Positions 7,362 to 14,011 of a stretch of 32,056 nucleotides of DNA are shown here, piece by piece. Source of the DNA: Marinosulfonomonas sp. (GTDB lineage Bacteria > Pseudomonadota > Alphaproteobacteria > Rhodobacterales > Rhodobacteraceae); NCBI GenBank assembly GCA_019090885.1, contig JAHRVC010000027.1:1-32056 (forward strand), in the 5' to 3' direction. Numbering within the stretch: the stretch's first letter is position 1; each line of letters starts with the position of its first letter. The position numbers and the translations under genes are program-made. Under the pieces are notes generated by a model. That model made no database searches, was not told where the DNA came from, and was given only the letters and a program-made list of their open reading frames with translations.

Positions 7362-7964
7362 TTACGGCACCTCTATCATGTCTATCGCATTAGATAGCGC
7401 GCCATATCCCGCCGCTTCCAGCGCTTGATCGATGCCTTGGCGTGTTATGCCAAGCGTGTCGGCCATTGTCTGTCGTGTCGTTTTGCCCGGAACAAGTGCC
7501 AGATGCATGGCCTTTGCCTGCGCGGGTGTCCAGCCTTGCGAGATCTGATCGGCAAGCCTGACCACGGCCCCCATGGTGCCCTGATCGGCAAAGACCATCG
7601 TGGCCGGGGGCTTTAGCCCGTCAAGCGCGCGCCCAGAGGCGACAAAGACCGGCCCGGATGCGGTATTCAGGTTGCCGGTTTGTTGGGCCATGCCTTGTCC
7701 GATTGCGATTGCTATCCGTGTCGACAGCGATTTTCCACCCGCGCGCAAAGCGGCCCGCAAGAATAGGGCTGTGCGCAGGGCAAGGGTCGGGTCGGGCAGA
7801 GCAACTTGCCAGCCATCGCCGCGGTGGCGACTGAATTGCAAATCGGAACCCTGCCAAATTGAAGCGTCGGCGGCGCCATTTTCCAAAGCCGCCATCGCGC
7901 GTTCTAGGTTGGATTGCGACAGGTCGGTTGAGCGCACCAGATCGCCAGTCAAAACAGCTATCAT
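7362..7964 (-). CDS. SatD-like protein: nucleotide-cyclase-like domain plus C-terminal HTH
   Basis: This 200-residue protein starts MIAVLTGDLVRSTDLS. It resembles the SatD family, named from an acid-tolerance locus of Streptococcus mutans. The N-terminal TGDLVRS (Gly7-Asp8) and HRGDGW (Gly49-Asp50) sit where class III nucleotide cyclases carry their FxDI and KxxGD metal motifs, so a cyclase-like fold is inferred. I cannot tell whether it is catalytic or only ligand-binding. Residues about 162-183 (TRQTMADTLGITRQGIDQALEA) read as a helix-turn-helix. I chose ATG 7964 rather than 8084 because an AAAGGAA precedes it, the family begins near this TGD strand, and the longer N-terminus would be translated through two operator-like repeats. 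The DUF3307 gene follows after 69 bases. Confidence 0.8.
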   Translation of the reverse strand: MIAVLTGDLVRSTDLSQSNLERAMAALENGAADASIWQGSDLQFSRHRGDGWQVALPDPTLALRTALFLRAALRAGGKSLSTRIAIAIGQGMAQQTGNLNTASGPVFVASGRALDGLKPPATMVFADQGTMGAVVRLADQISQGWTPAQAKAMHLALVPGKTTRQTMADTLGITRQGIDQALEAAGYGALSNAIDMIEVP

Positions 7965-8012
7965 CACCCAAAATTCCTTTCGGGTGCAGAATGGCCGTGA
8001 TTTTGCGCAAAA

Positions 8013-8059
8013 GCAAGTCTTTTTGCTTGCTATCAGTAAATGCAAGCTAATTGACTTGC
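8013..8059 (-). promoter_or_regulatory. Tandem operator pair upstream of the SatD-like gene
   Basis: Two perfect repeats are present: GCAAG-TCTTTTTG-CTTGC (8013-8030) and GCAAG-CTAATTGA-CTTGC (8042-8059). Centres are 29 bases apart with 11 bases between boxes, the same geometry as at 7310-7356. They lie between the SufT stop (8065) and the SatD-like start (7964). A separate 12-bp palindrome, TTTTGCGCAAAA, directly adjoins at 8001-8012. Self-regulation by the HTH protein encoded downstream is the simplest reading, but this is inference. Confidence 0.78.
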
Positions 8060-8064
8060 GAACT

Positions 8065-8427
8065 TTACATGAACCCCAGTTCAAGGCGGGCTTCGTCAGA
8101 CATCATCTCCATGCCCCAGGGCGGTTCCCATATTAGAACCACGTCAACCTGTTTCACACCGGGCAGGGGTTCGACCGCGTCGGCGATCCAGCCGGGCATT
8201 TCACCGGCGACCGGACAACCGGGGGCGGTGAGTGACATCAAAATCCGAACTTCATTTTCGTCGGTGATCTCAATCGTGTAGATCAGCCCAAGATCATATA
8301 TATTCACTGGAATTTCAGGGTCATAGACAGACCGGCAGGCCGTCACAACGCTTTCGTAAAGCGCATGATCGGTGCTTGAAGGCTGGATCAGGGGGGTGCC
8401 CTCGATCGGGGTTGGTTCGACTGTCAT
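8065..8427 (-). CDS. sufT: SufT-like DUF59/MIP18 Fe-S assembly protein
   Basis: This 120-residue DUF59-family protein is implicated in maturation of iron-sulfur proteins through the SUF pathway. The family signatures are DPEIPVNIYDLGLIY (about residues 33-47) and the cysteine-containing MSLTAPGCPVAGEMP, followed by a C-terminal VVLIWEPPWGMEMMSDEARLELG. I chose the ATG at 8427 because GAGG lies six bases upstream. The longer ORF to 8559 has no such site and would run into the divergent tgt region. It is the first visible minus-strand gene of the group that later includes the IscA-type carrier. Sulfur mobilisation and scaffold genes (sufBCDS) are not in this window. Confidence 0.88.
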   Translation of the reverse strand: MTVEPTPIEGTPLIQPSSTDHALYESVVTACRSVYDPEIPVNIYDLGLIYTIEITDENEVRILMSLTAPGCPVAGEMPGWIADAVEPLPGVKQVDVVLIWEPPWGMEMMSDEARLELGFM

Positions 8428-8572
8428 TAAGGCCTCGTATGATATCTGACCAAATATATAGGGATTGGCGCGGCAAAGGTCCAGATTGCAGTTTGCCCTG
8501 TGCGCTATTGGCGCGGGGGCGCAGGCGCAAACAGGTTTTGCAACTTTGCCTGTAACCACCTATGCGAGGGCG

Positions 8573-9703
8573 ATGAGTGCAAAATTTGAATTTTCCCTTG
8601 ATGCCAGCGATGGCAAGGCCCGTGCGGGCGTGATTTCAACCCCGCGTGGGGCGATCCGCACGCCGGCTTTCATGCCAGTGGGAACGGCCGCCACGGTCAA
8701 AGCGATGCTGCCCGAAAATGTGGCGGAGACCGGGGCGGATATACTGCTGGGAAACACCTATCATCTGATGCTGCGCCCAACTGCCGAACGGATTGCCAAC
8801 CTTGGCGGTTTGCATAATTTTATGAATTGGCAGCGGCCAATACTAACGGATTCAGGTGGGTTTCAAGTGATGAGCCTGGCCTCGCTGCGCAAACTTACCG
8901 AAGACGGTGTGCGGTTTAAATCGCATATCGACGGCTCGGACCACATGCTTTCACCTGAACGCAGCATGGAAATCCAGCGCTTGCTGGGGTCTGACATTGT
9001 GATGTGTTTTGACGAATGCACGCCCTATCCGGCAGAGGAAAAAGTGGCGCTGGAAAGCATGCGTATGTCGATGCGCTGGGCGGAACGATCCCGCGCGGCG
9101 TTTGGCGATCGGCCCGGTCACGCGCTGTTTGGCATTCAACAGGGCAGCGTTTTTCCCGATCAACGGGCCGAAAGTGCCGAAAAACTGACCGCGATTGGTT
9201 TTGACGGCTATGCGCTGGGCGGTCTTGCGGTGGGTGAGGGGCAGCAGGCGATGTTTGATGTGCTGGATTTTGCCCCAGATATGTTGCCCGCCGACCGACC
9301 GCGCTATCTGATGGGGGTCGGCAAGCCTGATGACATTGTTGGCGCTGTGGCGCGCGGCGTTGACATGATGGATTGCGTTTTACCGTCGCGATCCGGGCGC
9401 ACCGGGCAGGTATTTACCCGTCGCGGCGCGCTTAATATCAAGAACGCGCGCCATCAGGATGATCCACGCCCGCTGGACGAAAGTTGCAGTTGTCCGGCCT
9501 GTTCAAACTATAGCCGCGCCTATCTGCACCATGTTTTTCGCAGCCATGAGATTATCAGTTCAATGCTGCTGACGTGGCATAATTTGCATTACTATCAGGA
9601 ACTTATGCAGGAGATGCGGGATGCGATTGCCGCTGCGAAATTTGCGGCTTTTGAGGCCGAGTTCCACGCGGTGCGGGCCATGGGCGATATAGAACCGCGC
9701 TGA
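8573..9703 (+). CDS. tgt: Queuine tRNA-ribosyltransferase
   Basis: This 376-residue tRNA-guanine transglycosylase exchanges guanine 34 for the queuosine precursor preQ1 in tRNAs with GUN anticodons. [12 protein letters not shown] holds the conserved substrate-site aspartate, and [13 protein letters not shown] holds the catalytic nucleophile aspartate. The zinc site is [16 protein letters not shown] (three cysteines plus histidine). The ORF track starts at 8465, but the ATG at 8573 has GAGGG directly upstream and begins the family-typical [17 protein letters not shown]. It is divergent from sufT. No other queuosine gene is nearby. Confidence 0.97.
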   Translation: MSAKFEFSLDASDGKARAGVISTPRGAIRTPAFMPVGTAATVKAMLPENVAETGADILLGNTYHLMLRPTAERIANLGGLHNFMNWQRPILTDSGGFQVMSLASLRKLTEDGVRFKSHIDGSDHMLSPERSMEIQRLLGSDIVMCFDECTPYPAEEKVALESMRMSMRWAERSRAAFGDRPGHALFGIQQGSVFPDQRAESAEKLTAIGFDGYALGGLAVGEGQQAMFDVLDFAPDMLPADRPRYLMGVGKPDDIVGAVARGVDMMDCVLPSRSGRTGQVFTRRGALNIKNARHQDDPRPLDESCSCPACSNYSRAYLHHVFRSHEIISSMLLTWHNLHYYQELMQEMRDAIAAAKFAAFEAEFHAVRAMGDIEPR

Positions 9704-9836
9704 AGTGGGGAAAATTTGGGTTCACCCGACCCTAAAAGGCCCTAAATTTTCGGAAATTTTATTGATCTCGCTAAATCTATGCCTTGCCCCTGCCTTTTTC
9801 TGCCGTCAGAATATTGCCACGCCAAAACTGGTTGTG

Positions 9837-9865
9837 GTTGAATGAGCGGGTGCCAAGCCCCAGAT
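9837..9865 (+). promoter_or_regulatory. Sigma-32 (RpoH)-like heat-shock promoter for lon
   Basis: GTTGAAT, 14 bases, then CCCCAGAT closely match the sigma-32 consensus CTTGAAA-N13-15-CCCCATNT. The element ends 78 bases before the lon ATG, leaving a leader of about 70 bases. lon is a classic heat-shock gene, which strengthens the call. It is made by eye, without transcript data. Confidence 0.65.
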
Positions 9866-9943
9866 AATATCACCAAGACCGGAGAGGGCCGGGAGCTGCC
9901 GAAAAATCGGGGCCGGGGCCGTCTTGCTAATTGAGGATAATTA

Positions 9944-12352
9944 ATGACCGAGCAATTCAAAAATTCTTACCCAGTCCTGCCATTGCGCGATATTGTGGTG
10001 TTCCCACATATGATCGTGCCGCTTTTTGTTGGCCGTGAAAAATCGGTAAAAGCGCTGGAAGAGGTGATGCAGGACGACAAGCAAATCCTGCTGTCCAGCC
10101 AGATTGATCCAAGCATTGACGAACCCACTTCGGACGGCATCTATAAAGTCGGCGTTTTGGCCAATGTGCTGCAACTGCTAAAATTGCCCGACGGCACTGT
10201 CAAAGTGCTGGTCGAGGGGCGCTCGCGTGTGCGGATCAACGAATATCTGGAAAATGAAAAGTATTTTGAGGCAACGGCCGAGCAACTGACCGAGGTGTCG
10301 GGCGATCCTTCTACGGTCGAGGCATTGATCCGCTCTGTTGGTTCGGATTTTGAGCGCTACGCCAAGATCAAAAAGAACATCCCCGAAGAGGCGCTGGCGT
10401 CCGTTGCTGACACGCGCGAACCAGACAAGCTGGCCGATCTGGTTGCTGGTCATCTGGGCGTCGAGGTGGATCAAAAACAAGAGTTGCTGGAAACGCTGTC
10501 TGTTGAAGAGCGGCTTGAAAAGGTCTTTGGCCTGATGCAGGGCGAAATGTCGGTGTTACAGGTCGAGAAAAAGATCAAGACCCGCGTTAAAAGCCAGATG
10601 GAGCGCACGCAGCGCGAATATTATCTGAATGAGCAAATGAAGGCCATTCAGAAGGAATTGGGCGACGGCGAAGAAGGCCAGGACGAAATTGCCGAGCTGG
10701 AAGGGCGTATCGCTGATACCAAATTCTCTAAAGAGGCGCGCGAAAAGGTCGATGCCGAGGTCAAAAAGCTAAAGTCGATGTCACCAATGTCGGCCGAGGC
10801 CACCGTTGTGCGCAACTATCTGGACTGGATGCTTTCAATCCCTTGGGGCGTGAAGTCGCGGGTCAAAAAAGACCTGACCAAGGCGCAGAAAATTCTGGAT
10901 GACGACCACTATAGCCTTGAAAAGGTTAAAGAACGGATTGTTGAATATCTGGCGGTGCAACAGCGTAGTCAAAAGCTGAAAGGCCCGATCATGTGCCTTG
11001 TTGGCCCACCCGGCGTTGGTAAAACCTCGCTTGGGAAATCCGTGGCACGGGCGACTGGGCGTGAGTTTATTCGCATCAGCCTTGGTGGTGTGCGCGATGA
11101 AAGCGAAATTCGTGGCCATCGGCGCACCTATATCGGCTCGATGCCCGGCAAGATCATTCAGGCGCTGAAAAAGGCCAAAACCACCAATCCGCTTATCCTG
11201 CTCGATGAGATCGACAAGATGGGGCAGGATTTCCGGGGCGATCCGGCAAGTGCGATGCTTGAAGTGCTGGACCCGGAGCAGAACTCTAGCTTTGTCGATC
11301 ACTATCTTGAGGTGGAATACGACCTTTCGAACGTGATGTTCCTGACCACGGCGAACACCTACAATATGCCAAGCCCGCTGCTGGACCGGATGGAAATCAT
11401 TCCGTTGGCTGGCTACACCGAGGACGAAAAGGCCGAGATCGCAAAGCAGCACCTTATCCCCAAGCAGATCGCTAACCACGGCCTTAAAAAGGGTGAGTTC
11501 AGAATAGAGGATGCCGCGCTACAGGAAATGATCCGCACCTATACTCGTGAAGCCGGGGTGCGTAATCTTGAACGTGAACTGGCCAAACTGGCGCGTAAAG
11601 CGGTGACCAAGCTGGTTAAAAATGAAGCTAAAAAAGTCGTTGTAACCCATGAAAACCTTGAGGATTTTCTTGGCGTGAAGCGGTTCCGTTATGGGCTGGC
11701 TGAGCAAGAAGATCAGATCGGTGTTGTCACCGGGCTGGCCTGGACCAGCGTTGGCGGCGATCTGTTGTCAATCGAGGCATTGCGCCTGCCTGGCAAGGGC
11801 CGGATGAAGACCACCGGCAAGCTGGGCGATGTGATGAAGGAAAGCATTGATGCGGCCGCGTCTTTCGTGCGCTCAATCTCACCCAAGATCGGTGTAAAGC
11901 CGCCGGTGTTTGAAAAAATCGACATCCACGTTCACGTACCCGAGGGTGCAACGCCCAAAGATGGGCCGAGTGCTGGTGTTGGGATGGTTACCTCAATCGT
12001 TTCGGTGCTGACTCAGATTCCAGTGCGCAAAGACATCGCGATGACAGGTGAGGTTACCCTGCGCGGTAATGTTCTGGCCATTGGTGGCTTGAAGGAAAAG
12101 CTGCTGGCAGCTTTGCGCGGTGGGGTCACGACGGTTTTGATCCCGATGGAGAACGCCAAGGACCTGACGGAAATTCCCGACAACGTGAAAGACGGGTTGG
12201 AAATAATTCCGGTGGCGCATGTAAGCGATGTCCTGAAACTGGCGCTGGTACGCCAGCCTGAACCGGTTGAATGGGATGAAGCGGCAGAAGACGCCGCAGC
12301 GCAGGCGGCGCTAAAGAATAAAGATGGTGGAGCAAGTCAGGTCGCGCACTGA
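9944..12352 (+). CDS. lon: ATP-dependent Lon protease
   Basis: This 802-residue LonA protease degrades misfolded and regulatory proteins in the cytoplasm. The N-terminal substrate-binding domain begins YPVLPLRDIVVFPHM and is followed by a long charged coiled-coil. The AAA+ module carries Walker A GPPGVGKTSL and Walker B LILLDEIDKM, then the signature region of the sensor domain. The protease domain has the Ser-Lys dyad: Ser676 in KDGPSAGVGM and Lys719 in GGLKEKLL. Length agrees with LonA of about 800 residues. The ATG has GAGG nine bases upstream. It is preceded by a sigma-32-like promoter and followed by a strong terminator, so it is probably a single-gene unit. Confidence 0.98.
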   Translation: MTEQFKNSYPVLPLRDIVVFPHMIVPLFVGREKSVKALEEVMQDDKQILLSSQIDPSIDEPTSDGIYKVGVLANVLQLLKLPDGTVKVLVEGRSRVRINEYLENEKYFEATAEQLTEVSGDPSTVEALIRSVGSDFERYAKIKKNIPEEALASVADTREPDKLADLVAGHLGVEVDQKQELLETLSVEERLEKVFGLMQGEMSVLQVEKKIKTRVKSQMERTQREYYLNEQMKAIQKELGDGEEGQDEIAELEGRIADTKFSKEAREKVDAEVKKLKSMSPMSAEATVVRNYLDWMLSIPWGVKSRVKKDLTKAQKILDDDHYSLEKVKERIVEYLAVQQRSQKLKGPIMCLVGPPGVGKTSLGKSVARATGREFIRISLGGVRDESEIRGHRRTYIGSMPGKIIQALKKAKTTNPLILLDEIDKMGQDFRGDPASAMLEVLDPEQNSSFVDHYLEVEYDLSNVMFLTTANTYNMPSPLLDRMEIIPLAGYTEDEKAEIAKQHLIPKQIANHGLKKGEFRIEDAALQEMIRTYTREAGVRNLERELAKLARKAVTKLVKNEAKKVVVTHENLEDFLGVKRFRYGLAEQEDQIGVVTGLAWTSVGGDLLSIEALRLPGKGRMKTTGKLGDVMKESIDAAASFVRSISPKIGVKPPVFEKIDIHVHVPEGATPKDGPSAGVGMVTSIVSVLTQIPVRKDIAMTGEVTLRGNVLAIGGLKEKLLAALRGGVTTVLIPMENAKDLTEIPDNVKDGLEIIPVAHVSDVLKLALVRQPEPVEWDEAAEDAAAQAALKNKDGGASQVAH

Positions 12353-12372
12353 TAGGACGCTCCAGAAAAAAG

Positions 12373-12402
12373 AAAAAGCACGCCCAACTGGGCGTGCTTT
12401 TT
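12373..12402 (+). terminator. Strong intrinsic terminator after lon
   Basis: AAAAAGCACGCCC and GGGCGTGCTTTTT pair perfectly over 13 bases around an AACT loop, giving a GC core with A and T tails. It lies 20 bases after the lon stop. The A-tract on the other side could also let it end transcription from the minus strand. Confidence 0.93.
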
Positions 12403-12493
12403 GCATTTGTCAGTGCTGCACGAGAAATTGAACCGTCCGGGCAATCCCACCAATTCCTCTTAAGTACTTCTATGTGCCCCGATTTGGGGACCG

Positions 12494-12712
12494 CTACTTA
12501 ACAGGTGCTGGGGCCGGGCTGCTGCTGCCGGAAATAACTACCGCGAACATGATTAAAAAAAGCAATGGGATTAGCAATCCGCCAGCGCTACTGGTTGAGG
12601 CCGCTTGAACAACCACCTGTTCATCCATCTCAGGTGAAAGCAGATTTCCGCCAAAAGCTGCCGGCGCGGCAATGCAGCCCACTACGGCACCGAGAATTAT
12701 AGATTTTCTCAT
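12494..12712 (-). CDS. Small exported or membrane-anchored protein, unknown function
   Basis: A 72-residue protein starting MRKSIILGAVVGCIAAPAAFGG, a clear signal peptide with possible cleavage after AAFG. A short acidic segment with NLLSPEMDEQVVV follows, then an AASTSSAGG linker and a hydrophobic helix, LLIPLLFLIMFAVVI. It ends in a Ser/Pro/Ala-rich tail. Small proteins with this layout (exported, acidic-proline segment, Ser-Gly linker, one membrane helix) recur in Rhodobacterales and are sometimes misannotated. I know of no function. The start at 12712 is preferred over 12727 because AGGGGG precedes it at ideal spacing. A possible promoter (TTGGTT, 16 bases, TATCTT) lies just upstream. It converges on lon. 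Confidence 0.72.
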   Translation of the reverse strand: MRKSIILGAVVGCIAAPAAFGGNLLSPEMDEQVVVQAASTSSAGGLLIPLLFLIMFAVVISGSSSPAPAPVK

Positions 12713-12991
12713 ATTGTTCCCCCTCATTTGTACGAATTTTTACTAAGATAGGATGCTCTTTGTTGCAACCAATCAGTAAATGACAGTGGAAGTATAAAAG
12801 GGACCGCAGTCAGTATTCATCCGATTATAGGGTTCGCGGTTCAGATTTCCAAAATACTGTTTTCGAACAGAATGTCCCATGCGGTTTGTCACATTATTTG
12901 GCACGAGACTACATCTGCCAAGGAACCTAGTATTTTTGGGTTTTTGGGCTATTGTCAGGACCATAATCAACAATAACAACGGGTAGGGCAG

Positions 12992-13381
12992 ATGGCAGTC
13001 AAAAAACAGATAAAACCAATCAGCGAGATTACAGCCGAGCCGGCAACAGCGGCGGACGGCTCTGACGACGCGAAGATGGTCGAGAATGCCGTGACAATCG
13101 TTGTGCGGCGTAAAGAATTGGTTGAACGCATCGTGGCCAGTTCCGGGATGAAGCCAAACGCCGTGAAAACCGCAATAGATGCTGTGTTAAAAGAAGTTGG
13201 CGATGCGTTATCTGCGGGTGAGACGCTGAACATGCCCGCATTGGGTCGGGTGTCGGTGAAGCGGCGCAAGGTGCTGGACGATGGTGAAGTGTTGATTTGT
13301 AAAATCCGGCGTCGGAACAAGAAGGCCGATCCGCTGGCAAGCGCAGAAACCAGTATGACTGCCATTTTGGATGAGGATTGA
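12992..13381 (+). CDS. HU/IHF-family DNA-binding protein
   Basis: A 129-residue HU-like protein. The family core occupies about residues 37-115, with the helices KKELVERIVASSGMKP... and VLKEVGDALSAGETLNMPALGRVSV, the GxxxxxPxLGRV-like signature of HU proteins that precedes the DNA-contacting arm. The arm itself looks shortened (KRRKVLDDGEVLICKIRRR). It has an extra N-terminal 35 residues rich in Glu, Ala and Thr, unlike the 90-residue canonical HU, so it is a divergent nucleoid-associated protein rather than hupB itself. The ATG has AGGG six bases upstream. It lies between lon and the tRNA-Val gene. Confidence 0.85.
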   Translation: MAVKKQIKPISEITAEPATAADGSDDAKMVENAVTIVVRRKELVERIVASSGMKPNAVKTAIDAVLKEVGDALSAGETLNMPALGRVSVKRRKVLDDGEVLICKIRRRNKKADPLASAETSMTAILDED

Positions 13382-13421
13382 TTAGCAGGGGGGGTAGGCC
13401 GCGCGGCCCTTGCGATGATCC

Positions 13422-13449
13422 CAAACAGGCCAAAAAGCAGACCTGTTTG
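13422..13449 (+). terminator. Possible hairpin after the HU-like gene
   Basis: CAAACAGG and CCTGTTTG can form an 8-bp stem around a 12-base loop, 40 bases after the stop codon. There is no clear T-run, so a role as terminator is only tentative. Confidence 0.35.
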
Positions 13450-13490
13450 AACAATCTGATCAAAGATAGGCAACAATGGTAAGTTGAGGC

Positions 13491-13519
13491 TTGAACATGG
13501 TCTCGCTGCCCGCTATGAC
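13491..13519 (+). promoter_or_regulatory. Sigma-70-type promoter of tRNA-Val
   Basis: TTGAAC, 17 bases, TATGAC, with the tRNA beginning 12 bases after the -10 box. A nearly identical arrangement (TTGACG, 17 bases, TAGAAC) precedes tRNA-Asp, which supports both calls. Confidence 0.7.
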
Positions 13520-13530
13520 GCGGCTCGGAT

Positions 13531-13606
<76 letters not shown>

Positions 13607-14011
13607 TTAGACTGTTCAATAAAGTTAAGATGAATGCGGTCGTTCGATGCTTCTATTGTATGGTGAATGGATCCAGATTGTTTGGGAACAATTTGGTCAA
13701 TTTCCGTCGGGTACGAAGCATTCCAGCTTTTAATTATCATCACATAAGCTGGTGTTTTCAGTTGTTAAATCCGCGATAAAACATGGCCGAAATCTCGGTT
13801 CAATTCAAAATTGAAGGTTGGCAGAATTCGGCGGGCCGATATGCCGCTGCGGTGCTTGACGGTCTGGTTACAGAGACTTAAAATGTTTTATTGATCGAAT
13901 TTGACTAACTAATAATCGACATTCATTCACCGGTCCCTTGTTTGTGTTGTTTGGGCCAAATTGCGCAATCGTGCATTCTCGCGGAATCGGTGACAAATTT
14001 GAGTTCCCACA
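13607..14011. other. AT-rich non-coding stretch inside the islet
   Basis: There are 405 bases without a convincing gene. The ORF-track frame 13546-13779 overlaps the tRNA and is rejected. A perfect inverted repeat, TTCAATT-CAA-AATTGAA, lies at 13799-13815. A possible promoter (TTGATC near 13892 with TAATCG 16 bases on) precedes the membrane protein gene. I see no integrase remnant. Confidence 0.5.

Noticed and set aside
10835-11479. 214-residue minus-strand ORF within lon
   Set aside because: It lies wholly opposite the AAA+ domain of lon; shadow reading.
13799-13815. TTCAATT-CAA-AATTGAA inverted repeat as a possible operator or terminator
   Set aside because: It is AT-rich and short, in AT-rich DNA, with no neighbouring copy or T-run; chance is plausible, so it is mentioned only under the non-coding stretch.
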